Assembly: GCA_050486405.1 (NCBI GenBank)
Contig: JBJHDF010000004.1
Coordinates: forward strand, 132,437-196,436
DNA: 64,000 nt
Direction of reading: 5' to 3'
DNA from: JBJHDF01 sp050486405
Lineage (GTDB): Bacteria > Pseudomonadota > Gammaproteobacteria > Pseudomonadales > Cellvibrionaceae
The notes under the pieces are model-generated. The model did not search any database, was not told the DNA's origin, and worked only from the letters and a program-made list of their open reading frames with translations. The translations under genes and the position numbers were made by a program. Within the stretch, counting starts at the first letter, position 1. Every line of letters begins with the position of its first letter. Positions 51,019 to 58,598 of this stretch are shown here, one piece after another.

Positions 51019-52887
51019 ATGGACAGTGCCCTTACAGCCCGCGCCAAGCGGCATGCCCTTCACTCCGATGCAGAATCCTGCGCCACGCAACAGCGCCGTC
51101 CCCTGAGCGATCCACTGCGGCAATTGCTGCATCAACACCAACAAACACTTGGCGCACAAAACAACGACACAATAATCAGCGGCGCAAAAAACAACGGCGT
51201 CGAAAAGTTGGCCAGCAGTATTACCCTTTGTTGCACCGCCGACCTGGAGTCGCGTCAGGTGTTGGACGCCGCTGCCGTAATCGCCCGGTTCCAGGGCTAC
51301 GAAACCATATTGCCCGGCCGTAACCTGGCCGATGTGGGGCGGGTCAGCGCGGTGGCGTCGGGTATCTGTGGCGGCGTGCACGCCACTGCCTCAGCGCTGT
51401 GCTTGGAAATGATGCTGGGCATGCGGCCACCGCCCCTGGGCATTCAATTGCGCAATCTGCTGCTCAGTTGTCAGTACCTCAATGACAACACCCTGCACCT
51501 GTTTTTGCTGGCGGGGCCGGACTACTCGGCAAGGATCGTGGCCACCACCAACCCGGAACTCTGGCGCAAAGCGCAAAAAACCCCGGCCAGACTGGCACAC
51601 CGGCACGGCTTTGCACGCGTATCCGAGATCATGTCGGCACTGGACAAGCCCGACGGCGCGCTCTATCAGCAAGGGTTGGCCATGGTCCGTCTGGCGCGAT
51701 CCGCCTACGCCACCCTGGGTGGCCGCTATCCCCACTCGGAGTCCATAGTACCGGGCGGTGCCGAGCTGAACATTTCGCAACAAAGTCTGCACACCTTTGT
51801 CGAGCAATTGCAGCCCTTTACGGCATTCGCCGCAAAAACCGTCGCCCTGTGGGACGATCTTTGCGATTTTTTTCTGGAGGCCAACCCCGCCTACGCCCAG
51901 GTGGGGCGCGCACCCACCAACCTGCTGGACTTCGGGCAATGGGATCACCACCAACATTACGACGCCAGTTATCGGCACTGCGACACCTGGGGAGAACACC
52001 GCTGGTCCACTCCCGGCGCCATTATCAACGGTCAACTGATCACCAGCCGCCTGTCGGAGCTCAACTGCGGTCTCGAGGAATTTATTGATCACTCTTTCTA
52101 CCGCTCCACGCAGGATTCGGTCTATCGCGAGGATCCTCTGGGCAATCCCCTGAGTCCCCACCATCCCTGGAACAAGCGGGTGCTGCCCACACCGCAGGCG
52201 GACACTGACAACGATGTCTACAGCTGGGGCACCGCCATGACCTGGCGCGGCCACAGCTTCGAGGTGGGTGCCTACGCCCGGGTTTACCTGTCGGCACTGG
52301 CGCAAAAAATTCCCTCCTCGGATTTTGTCGCCACCACAGGTCGCAGCCTGCAAATTCAATTGCACGATCACCAGGTGGAGTGGACCCCGCCGGCTGCCTG
52401 GAATGCACTGGAGCGCAACCGGGCCAGAGCCTACGCCCTGGCCTTTAACCAGATGATCACTTTGGACAATGTGGAAATCACGCGAACACTGATCAAGTCC
52501 GGTGCTGCCAGCGCGCGTGCGCCCATGGCAGCTCTGCCATCCGGCACACAGCTCGGCATGGGCCTCTGGGGTGCCGGCAGGGGCTTTCTCGCACACTGGG
52601 CAAGCCTCAAGGATGGCGTTATAGACAACTACCAGGTGATGATTCCGTCGCGCATCAACGCGGCGCCGCGCGCGCCGGATAACACGCCAGGCCCCATTGA
52701 GCAGGCGGTGCTCAACACACCCATTCTCGAGACCGGTTTCAGTTGCGAGGAAGAATTTCAGGCCATCGACATTCAACGCTGTATACAGAGTTTTGATCCC
52801 TGCATGAGCGCCCAGGCAATCATCAGCCTCGCCGGAAGCGGACGCCTGCTGGAGCGGGAAGTGGATACGCGTTTTCCCGGCACCTGA
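51019..52887 (+). CDS. [NiFe]-hydrogenase large-subunit homologue with half of the metal-binding cysteines lost
   Basis: 622 residues. The fold is recognisable: RFQGYETILPGRNLADVG and the ALCLEMMLGMRPPPLGIQLRNLLLSCQYLNDNTLHLFLL region follow hydrogenase large subunits. The L1 motif RxCGxCxxxH appears as VASGICGGVH: Cys117 and His121 stay, but the first Cys is Ser114. The L2 motif DPCxxCxxH appears as FDPCMSAQAI: Cys595 stays, the second Cys is Ala598 and the His is Ile. The N-terminal RxEGH segment is also missing. Some 24 residues follow the L2 motif. A [NiFe] site as in hydrogenases is therefore unlikely; a Fe-only or other cofactor is possible. It leads the operon with the HC-repeat peptide and YcaO. 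Confidence 0.88.
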   Translation: MDSALTARAKRHALHSDAESCATQQRRPLSDPLRQLLHQHQQTLGAQNNDTIISGAKNNGVEKLASSITLCCTADLESRQVLDAAAVIARFQGYETILPGRNLADVGRVSAVASGICGGVHATASALCLEMMLGMRPPPLGIQLRNLLLSCQYLNDNTLHLFLLAGPDYSARIVATTNPELWRKAQKTPARLAHRHGFARVSEIMSALDKPDGALYQQGLAMVRLARSAYATLGGRYPHSESIVPGGAELNISQQSLHTFVEQLQPFTAFAAKTVALWDDLCDFFLEANPAYAQVGRAPTNLLDFGQWDHHQHYDASYRHCDTWGEHRWSTPGAIINGQLITSRLSELNCGLEEFIDHSFYRSTQDSVYREDPLGNPLSPHHPWNKRVLPTPQADTDNDVYSWGTAMTWRGHSFEVGAYARVYLSALAQKIPSSDFVATTGRSLQIQLHDHQVEWTPPAAWNALERNRARAYALAFNQMITLDNVEITRTLIKSGAASARAPMAALPSGTQLGMGLWGAGRGFLAHWASLKDGVIDNYQVMIPSRINAAPRAPDNTPGPIEQAVLNTPILETGFSCEEEFQAIDIQRCIQSFDPCMSAQAIISLAGSGRLLEREVDTRFPGT

Positions 52888-53053
52888 TAACTGTGGGAAA
52901 CACTTGATTATTGCATTAACGAATAACCGCCGTTGCTGGTCCTTGAGAAAACGTCTAACACTCGCGAGTATCAGGCGTTGTTATATACACAGACCTTTTA
53001 TACACTGCCTTTGGCAGATGCCAACAACCTTTGACGGACATGGAGAAAACTGG

Positions 53054-53209
53054 ATGAACAATAACACCGAAATCGGTATCGAACTCAGTCCCACCGCTAC
53101 CGCCTACCTGGCGGCGCTGCAAGACGCCGCCGCAGCGCATTGCAGCAGTACCCATTGCAGCGCGACTCATTGCAGCAGCACCCATTGCGGCGGCGACCGT
53201 CGGGCTTAG
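53054..53209 (+). CDS. Putative RiPP precursor peptide with HCSxT repeats
   Basis: 51 residues. The N-terminal part (MNNNTEIGIELSPTATAYLA) reads as a leader, followed by ALQDAAAA and a core of three HCSxT pentapeptides plus HCGG, then GDRRA. Four Cys alternate with four His and several Ser/Thr, the residues YcaO enzymes cyclise, and the repeated His-Cys pairs could bind metal. GGAG lies eight bases before the ATG. The position between a maturation-type gene and a ycaO gene is the usual place of a precursor. The same frame is open further upstream, but that part has no typical start. No similar peptide is known to me. Confidence 0.85.
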   Translation: MNNNTEIGIELSPTATAYLAALQDAAAAHCSSTHCSATHCSSTHCGGDRRA

Positions 53210-53210
53210 C

Positions 53211-53275
53211 CCGAATGTTTCACCAAATCGCTTGACGATTGTCGCCAGCAAGCTGGCATTTGGTGAAATATTCGG
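53211..53275 (+). promoter_or_regulatory. 18-bp stem-loop just after the precursor gene
   Basis: CCGAATGTTTCACCAAAT and ATTTGGTGAAATATTCGG pair at 17 of 18 positions, with a 29-base loop, directly behind the precursor stop. No T-run follows, so it could stabilise the precursor mRNA or slow transcription into ycaO. Confidence 0.65.
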
Positions 53276-53300
53276 CCTAGCCACCGTTTTGCGTAACGTC

Positions 53301-53335
53301 CACCTTCAGGCCCGGAATTTTCGGGCCTGAAGGTG
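53301..53335 (+). promoter_or_regulatory. Second stem-loop directly before ycaO
   Basis: CACCTTCAGGCCCG, a seven-base GAATTTT loop and the exact complement form a 14-bp stem ending 10 bases before the ycaO start. It could mask or tune ycaO translation and, with the first stem, favour precursor over enzyme. Confidence 0.65.
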
Positions 53336-53345
53336 TTCGTCCGCG

Positions 53346-54563
53346 ATGGGTATCGATATGGCGATGTCCGCCTCAAGCGTTCGCTGTCAAGCGCCCGAAG
53401 TGACTCTGGCTGCGGCCATGAGTTGGGCGCCGCGCTGTGGCATCAGCCGCGTGGAAGATATCAGTCATCTGGGCGGCCTGTACATTCCCGTCTACGCCAG
53501 CACCCGGCCCGCCGCGATCGTGGATACCACCACCTACGGCAAGGGTCTGACCCACCTGGATGCCCAGGTGGGCGCCTATATGGAAGCCGTTGAGTTTGCT
53601 GTCGCCGAAAACGCCCGCCAGCAAAGCGATCTTTTTTACCCGGGCTGCGCCCGCGACCTGCCGGGCGGTCGACAGGATCCTTCAGCGGCGCTCGACTTCT
53701 GCCCGCTGCTGAACCACCGCCTGAATCCCGACGCACCCATGCCGCTCACCCGTGGCGAGGATCTTCATTCCGGGCAGACGGCCAGTCTGCCGGCGGAGCT
53801 GGTGGTGCTGGGCGGCACGCCCGACGGATCACCGAGTGTATTCGGCGGCGGCAGCAACGGTCTGGCGTCCGGCAATTCGCTGGACGAGGCCAGCCTCCAC
53901 GCGCTGACCGAACTGGTGGAGAGAGATATCTGGTCCTTTCAATTGATATCCGAAAACTCGCGACAACTGGATCTTTCCAGTCTGCCGCCACTGGTGCGAC
54001 CCTTGCAGGATCGTATCGAAAACGCCGGCCTCAACCTCGGCCTCAGGTGGGTCGACAACCCCTACGGGGTGGCCTTTTTTGCCGCTTATCTCTGGGACCC
54101 TCACCGGATCTGCCAAAAATTTTATAACGCCGGCTGGGGCTGTCACAGCAGCAAGCCCATTGCTCTTGTGCGCGCCATCTGTGAGGCCGCCCAGAGCCGG
54201 GCGGCAATATTGCACGGCGGCCGAAGCTTCAAGCTGTCCGATGCGCCGGACCCGGAATTGGCGAAACAGATAAGCCGGCGCTTCGCACCACGCAAGCAAG
54301 TGCATTACGGCGATCTGCCCGACACCCCACCCCGGGGCACGCTGGACAAACAACTGAGCGATCTGCTGGCCCGGGTACACGAGGTGACAGAGCGGCCGGT
54401 TTACCGGGTGGCACTGACCCCGGCGGATTCGCCCCTGCAGGTGGTGAGACTGGTGGCGCCTCGCCTGGAGAGCTGCAAACCCGGCCAGGTGCGCGTGGGG
54501 CCAAGACTGAAAAAATTGCTGGACAAAAAAACGCAGAACAGGCCGGCTGCCGTGCCGGCCTGA
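53346..54563 (+). CDS. YcaO-family ATP-dependent peptide-modifying enzyme
   Basis: 405 residues. The ATP-binding signature is GSNGLASGNSLDEASLHALTELVERD (conserved Glu181, Glu189, Glu192). YcaO proteins phosphorylate backbone amides and make azolines, thioamides or amidines. The C-terminus ends in RPAAVPA, without the PxPxP tail of azoline-forming members, and no partner (E1-like C protein, dehydrogenase or TfuA) is adjacent. So the chemistry cannot be deduced; a thioamide or a single-protein cyclodehydration are both possible. ATG 53346 was chosen; ATG codons at 53358 and 53364 are alternatives. It ends convergently with dnaJ, 4 bases apart. Confidence 0.92.
   Translation: MGIDMAMSASSVRCQAPEVTLAAAMSWAPRCGISRVEDISHLGGLYIPVYASTRPAAIVDTTTYGKGLTHLDAQVGAYMEAVEFAVAENARQQSDLFYPGCARDLPGGRQDPSAALDFCPLLNHRLNPDAPMPLTRGEDLHSGQTASLPAELVVLGGTPDGSPSVFGGGSNGLASGNSLDEASLHALTELVERDIWSFQLISENSRQLDLSSLPPLVRPLQDRIENAGLNLGLRWVDNPYGVAFFAAYLWDPHRICQKFYNAGWGCHSSKPIALVRAICEAAQSRAAILHGGRSFKLSDAPDPELAKQISRRFAPRKQVHYGDLPDTPPRGTLDKQLSDLLARVHEVTERPVYRVALTPADSPLQVVRLVAPRLESCKPGQVRVGPRLKKLLDKKTQNRPAAVPA
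54539..54562. terminator. Hairpin between ycaO and dnaJ 3' ends
   Basis: CAGGCCGGC, loop TGCCGT, GCCGGCCTG: nine perfect pairs inside the last codons of ycaO. On the minus strand a T-rich run follows after about 8 bases, so it may end the dnaKJ transcript; on the plus strand no T-run follows directly. Confidence 0.55.
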
Positions 54564-54567
54564 TTAC

Positions 54568-55701
54568 TTATATTTTCATATCGCCAAAGAAATTCTTCAT
54601 ACCATCGAACCAACTGCTCTGGCGGGGTGAGTTCTTGCCACCCTTCATGGTGGCCTGAAATTGCCTGAGCAGTTCTTTCTGCTTGCTGGTGAGGTTTACC
54701 GGCGTTTCCACCACCACCCGACACATCAGGTCGCCAGTGGCGCCGCCGCGCACTGAGGTCACGCCCTTGCCCCGCAGGCGAAACAGTTTGCCGGTCTGAG
54801 TTTCCGGCGGCACCTTGAGTTTGACCCGACCGTCCAGGGTGGGAACTTCCAGTTCGCCGCCCAGCGCGGCGTCGACAAAGTCCACCGGTACCTCGCAGTA
54901 GAGATCGGTACCGTCGCGCTGAAAAATCTCGTGCTGCCGCACACTGATCTGCACATACAAATCGCCGGGCGGTCCGCCGTCCGGCCCCGCCTCGCCCTCG
55001 CCGGACAGACGGATGCGATCGCCGTTGTCCACCCCGGCCGGCACCTTCACCGACAGGGTCTTGGTTTCTTCCACCCGGCCGTGCCCGTGGCAGGTGTCGC
55101 AGGGATCGCTGATGACGGTGCCGCGCCCGCGACAGGTGGGGCAGGTCTGCTGCACCGAGAAAAAACCCTGCTGCATGCGCACTTGACCGGCGCCGCCACA
55201 GGTGACGCAGGTGGTGGGCTTGCTGCCTTTTTTTGCGCCGCTGCCGTCGCAGACGTCGCAGTTGACAAGGGTGGGCACCTTGATCTGAATGGTGCTGCCG
55301 CGCACGGCTTCTTCCAGACTCAGATCCAGGGTGTAGCGCAGGTCGGAGCCCCGGGCGGGACCGCGACGACCGCGACCGGGGCCGCCACCACCGAAAATAT
55401 CGCCGAAGACGTCGCTGAAGATGTCGCTGAAGCTGCCAAAGCCACCAGCGCCACCGCCTCCGGCACCCGCTGCTCCCTGAACGCCGGCGTGGCCAAACTG
55501 GTCGTAGGCGGCGCGTTTTTGCGCGTCGGACAGAACCTCGTAGGCCTCGCTGGCTTCCTTGAATTTTTCCTCGGATGCCTTGTCACCGGGATTGCGATCC
55601 GGGTGATGCTTCATAGCCACGCGGCGGTACGCTTTTTTCAGGTCTGCCGCCGACACATCCCGGGCAACGCCCAGTACTTCGTAATAATCGCGTTTAGCCA
55701 T
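54568..55701 (-). CDS. dnaJ: Chaperone DnaJ
   Basis: 377 residues. J-domain with the HPD triad (AMKHHPDRN), a Gly/Phe-rich linker (GAGGGGAGGFGSFSD), four CxxCxGxG zinc motifs (CDVCDGSG, CVTCGGAG, CPTCRGRG, CDTCHGHG) and the C-terminal peptide-binding domain. It stimulates DnaK ATPase. The start at MAKRDYYEVLG matches the family; the longer frame does not. Confidence 0.98.
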   Translation of the reverse strand: MAKRDYYEVLGVARDVSAADLKKAYRRVAMKHHPDRNPGDKASEEKFKEASEAYEVLSDAQKRAAYDQFGHAGVQGAAGAGGGGAGGFGSFSDIFSDVFGDIFGGGGPGRGRRGPARGSDLRYTLDLSLEEAVRGSTIQIKVPTLVNCDVCDGSGAKKGSKPTTCVTCGGAGQVRMQQGFFSVQQTCPTCRGRGTVISDPCDTCHGHGRVEETKTLSVKVPAGVDNGDRIRLSGEGEAGPDGGPPGDLYVQISVRQHEIFQRDGTDLYCEVPVDFVDAALGGELEVPTLDGRVKLKVPPETQTGKLFRLRGKGVTSVRGGATGDLMCRVVVETPVNLTSKQKELLRQFQATMKGGKNSPRQSSWFDGMKNFFGDMKI

Positions 55702-55730
55702 GCTCTGCCGCTTGTTGTTCGCCCAACACG

Positions 55731-55757
55731 GCAAGTGCGGGCTCAGCCCGCACTTGC
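55731..55757. promoter_or_regulatory. Perfect hairpin between dnaK and dnaJ
   Basis: GCAAGTGCGGGC, loop TCA, GCCCGCACTTGC, 12 exact pairs, in the 93-bp gap. On the minus strand no T-run follows, so it may be an intercistronic attenuation or processing hairpin giving less DnaJ than DnaK. Confidence 0.6.
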
Positions 55758-55794
55758 TCTTTTACCTTTTCCCTTTCTACTTTTCCCTTTTCCT

Positions 55795-57720
55795 TTACTT
55801 CTCTTCCTTGTCGTTGACCTCTTCAAACTCCGCGTCCACCACGCCGTCGTCGGCCTGTTGTTGTCCGCCCTGGGCGGTGGCGTCTTCTGCCTGGCCTGCG
55901 CCCTGCTCGGCGTACATCTTCTGGGCCAGGCCGCTGGAGGCTTCGCTGAGTTTGGTGGTGGCGGCTTCGATCTGTGACAGATCATCGCCTTTCACCGCCT
56001 CGTCCGCTTCGCCAAGTGCGGCCTCAATGGCGGACTTGTCCTCGTCGGTGGCCTTGTCGCCGGCTTCCTTGAGGGTTTTGCGGGTGGCGTGGATCAGGCC
56101 TTCCAGAGAGTTGCGGGCATTGACCAGTTCGGCAAACTTGCGGTCAGCCTCGGCATTGGCCTCGGCATCCTTGACCATTTTTTCGATCTCGTCGTCGCTG
56201 AGACCGGAGGAGGCCTTGATGACAATGGACTGCTCCTTGCCGGTGGCCTTGTCCTTGGCGCTGACGTGGAGAATACCGTTGGCGTCAATATCGAAGGTCA
56301 CCTCGATTTGCGGCAGACCGCGCGGCGCCGGGGGGATGTCCGCCAGGTCGAAACGACCCAGGGATTTGTTCTGGGACGCCTGCTTGCGCTCACCCTGCAC
56401 CACGTGAATGGTGACCGCCGTCTGGTTGTCGTCCGCAGTGGAGAAGATCTGCGACTTCTTGGTGGGAATCGTGGTGTTCTTCTCGATCAGCGGCGTGGCC
56501 ACGCCGCCCATGGTTTCGATACCCAGGGTCAGGGGTGTCACGTCGAGCAGCAGCACGTCTTTTACATCGCCGGACAGCACGGCACCCTGAATCGCAGCGC
56601 CGATGGCCACAGCTTCGTCCGGGTTGACGTCCTTGCGCGGCTCCTTGCCGAAGAAGTCCGCCACTTTTTTCTGCACCATGGGCATACGGGTCTGACCGCC
56701 CACCAGGATCACGTCGCCGATGTCACTGACTGACACGCCGGAATCCTTGATGGCGGTTTTTACCGGCTCCAGGGAACGGTCGATCAGCTCCTCAACCAGT
56801 GACTCCAGTTTGGAGCGGGTCAGTTTCACCACCAGATGCTTGGGACCAGAAGCGTCGGCCGTGATATAGGGCAGATTCACTTCGGTCTGCTGACTGGAGG
56901 ACAGCTCGATCTTGGCCTTTTCCGCCGCTTCTTTCAGGCGTTGTAGAGCCAGCGGATCGTTGTGCAAGTCGATGCCGGTGTCTTTCTTGAATTCGGCTGC
57001 CAGATACTCGATCAGGCGCATATCGAAGTCTTCACCACCGAGGAAAGTGTCGCCGTTGGTGGAAAGCACTTCAAACTGGTGCTCGCCGTCCACGTCGGCA
57101 ATCTCGATGATGGAAATATCGAAGGTACCGCCACCCAGGTCGTAGACCGCAATGGTGCGATCGCCCCGGGCCTTGTCCATGCCGTAGGCCAGCGCAGCAG
57201 CGGTGGGTTCGTTGATGATCCGCTTGACGTCGAGCCCGGCGATCTTGCCGGCGTCCTTGGTGGCCTGACGCTGGGAGTCGTTAAAATAGGCAGGCACGGT
57301 GATCACCGCCTCGGTGACCTTCTCACCCAGGTACTCTTCGGCGGTTTTCTTCATCTTTTTCAGCACTTCGGCGGAAATCTGCGGCGGCGCTTTCTTGTCG
57401 CCCTTGACTTCCACCCAGGCATCGCCATTGTCAGCGGCGACAATCTTGTAGGGCACCATGGACACGTCTTTCTGTACCACGTCGTCCTTGAACTTACGGC
57501 CGATCAGCCGCTTCACCGCGTACAGGGTGTTGTGCGGGTTGGTCACCGCCTGACGCTTGGCGCTCTGGCCCACCAGAATTTCGTCGTCGTTGGTAAAGGC
57601 GACAATGGACGGAGTGGTGCGGTCACCCTCGGCGTTTTCTATCACCTTGGGCTTGCCGCCTTCCATCACTGCCACACAGGAGTTGGTGGTGCCCAGGTCG
57701 ATACCGATAATTTTACCCAT
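55795..57720 (-). CDS. dnaK: Chaperone DnaK (Hsp70)
   Basis: 641 residues. ATPase domain opening GKIIGIDLGTTNSCVAVMEG, IINEPTAAALAYG, VYDLGGGTFDISI, ILVGGQTRMPMVQ; substrate domain with VLLLDVTPLTLGIETMGGV; a C-terminal lid and acidic tail ending EFEEVNDKEEK. AGGAGA lies six bases before the ATG. It follows grpE after 139 bases. Confidence 0.99.
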   Translation of the reverse strand: MGKIIGIDLGTTNSCVAVMEGGKPKVIENAEGDRTTPSIVAFTNDDEILVGQSAKRQAVTNPHNTLYAVKRLIGRKFKDDVVQKDVSMVPYKIVAADNGDAWVEVKGDKKAPPQISAEVLKKMKKTAEEYLGEKVTEAVITVPAYFNDSQRQATKDAGKIAGLDVKRIINEPTAAALAYGMDKARGDRTIAVYDLGGGTFDISIIEIADVDGEHQFEVLSTNGDTFLGGEDFDMRLIEYLAAEFKKDTGIDLHNDPLALQRLKEAAEKAKIELSSSQQTEVNLPYITADASGPKHLVVKLTRSKLESLVEELIDRSLEPVKTAIKDSGVSVSDIGDVILVGGQTRMPMVQKKVADFFGKEPRKDVNPDEAVAIGAAIQGAVLSGDVKDVLLLDVTPLTLGIETMGGVATPLIEKNTTIPTKKSQIFSTADDNQTAVTIHVVQGERKQASQNKSLGRFDLADIPPAPRGLPQIEVTFDIDANGILHVSAKDKATGKEQSIVIKASSGLSDDEIEKMVKDAEANAEADRKFAELVNARNSLEGLIHATRKTLKEAGDKATDEDKSAIEAALGEADEAVKGDDLSQIEAATTKLSEASSGLAQKMYAEQGAGQAEDATAQGGQQQADDGVVDAEFEEVNDKEEK

Positions 57721-57788
57721 GGAATTTCTCCTGACTGTTCCGATCTGCCCCGGCTCCGACCGGGGCAATTCATGGTTTCTTAACGTCT

Positions 57789-57816
57789 ATATTGGCCCGA
57801 TAAGGCACTTTTCAAG
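57789..57816 (-). promoter_or_regulatory. dnaK: Candidate heat-shock promoter of dnaK
   Basis: On the minus strand, CTTGAAA is followed after 13 bases by GCCAATAT, close to the sigma-32 pattern (CTTGAAA, 13-17 bases, CCCCATNT). A sigma-70 reading (TTGAAA, 18 bases, TATAGA) overlaps it. It lies about 70 bases before the dnaK ATG. Confidence 0.55.
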
Positions 57817-57859
57817 TGGCTACTTTATCAAGCCCCTATCTTTAGAACCCCGGTCCGGG

Positions 57860-58420
57860 TTACTCGGGCGCCCTGGACACCACCACCATGGCCGGCCGCA
57901 CCAGGCGGCCGTGCAGGGTGTAACCCTTCTGGAAAACATCGATGACGGTGTTGGGCTCCACATCCGGATTGGGCACCAGGGACATGGCCTGGTGCAACTG
58001 GGGATCAAAAGGCTCCCCCCGGGGGTCCAGCGCCACCACCTGGTGACGGTTCAGGGTATCGAGAAAGGACTTGAGCGTCAGTTGAATGCCCTCCACCACC
58101 GCCTTGCTGGCCGGATCTTCCACATCCATGGCAGCCAGGGCCCGCTCCAGGTTGTCCACCACCGGCAGCAGGTCCGCCAGCAGTTTTTCCTGGCCGAACT
58201 TGTGGGCCTTCTCCACGTCCTGCTCCGCCCGGCGGCGAACGTTCTGCAGTTCCGCCTGGGCCCGGAGCACATCCTCACGAGCAGTTTGCAGAGCCTGCTC
58301 CAGCTCCTCCACACGGGACCCGGCGTCGGACAGGTCCACCTGATCGCCCTCCGGAGCCTGCGTCGCTTCCTGCAGCTCTTCCGGGTCCGGCCCCGTCTGT
58401 TGAGTTTCGTCGTTAACCAC
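57860..58420 (-). CDS. grpE: Nucleotide exchange factor GrpE
   Basis: 186 residues. Long N-terminal helix (VEELEQALQTAREDVLRAQAEL) and the beta domain with DPQLHQAMSLVPNPDVEPNTVIDVFQKGY-type signature, releasing ADP from DnaK. GTG is preferred as start because GGAG lies six bases upstream; the longer frame runs into promoter sequence. It is divergent from recN. Confidence 0.95.
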   Translation of the reverse strand: MVNDETQQTGPDPEELQEATQAPEGDQVDLSDAGSRVEELEQALQTAREDVLRAQAELQNVRRRAEQDVEKAHKFGQEKLLADLLPVVDNLERALAAMDVEDPASKAVVEGIQLTLKSFLDTLNRHQVVALDPRGEPFDPQLHQAMSLVPNPDVEPNTVIDVFQKGYTLHGRLVRPAMVVVSRAPE

Positions 58421-58598
58421 TGAATTCTCCGTCTCACTGTTTATCGGTCGTGAACCGGGCTGACCCGGGTGACGGGTTGAATATGGGGATGACACCCGGC
58501 GATTCAAGGCGGCGGATGGCTTTTTCGGGTGACCACTGGCACATCAACCCAAAATACTGTATAAATAACCATGTTTCCGATTTCCTTCTGGAGGCGCC

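Noticed and set aside
52904..53053. Upstream extension of the precursor peptide frame
   Set aside because: Needs a TTG start without good ribosome binding site; the ATG at 53054 has GGAG at ideal spacing.
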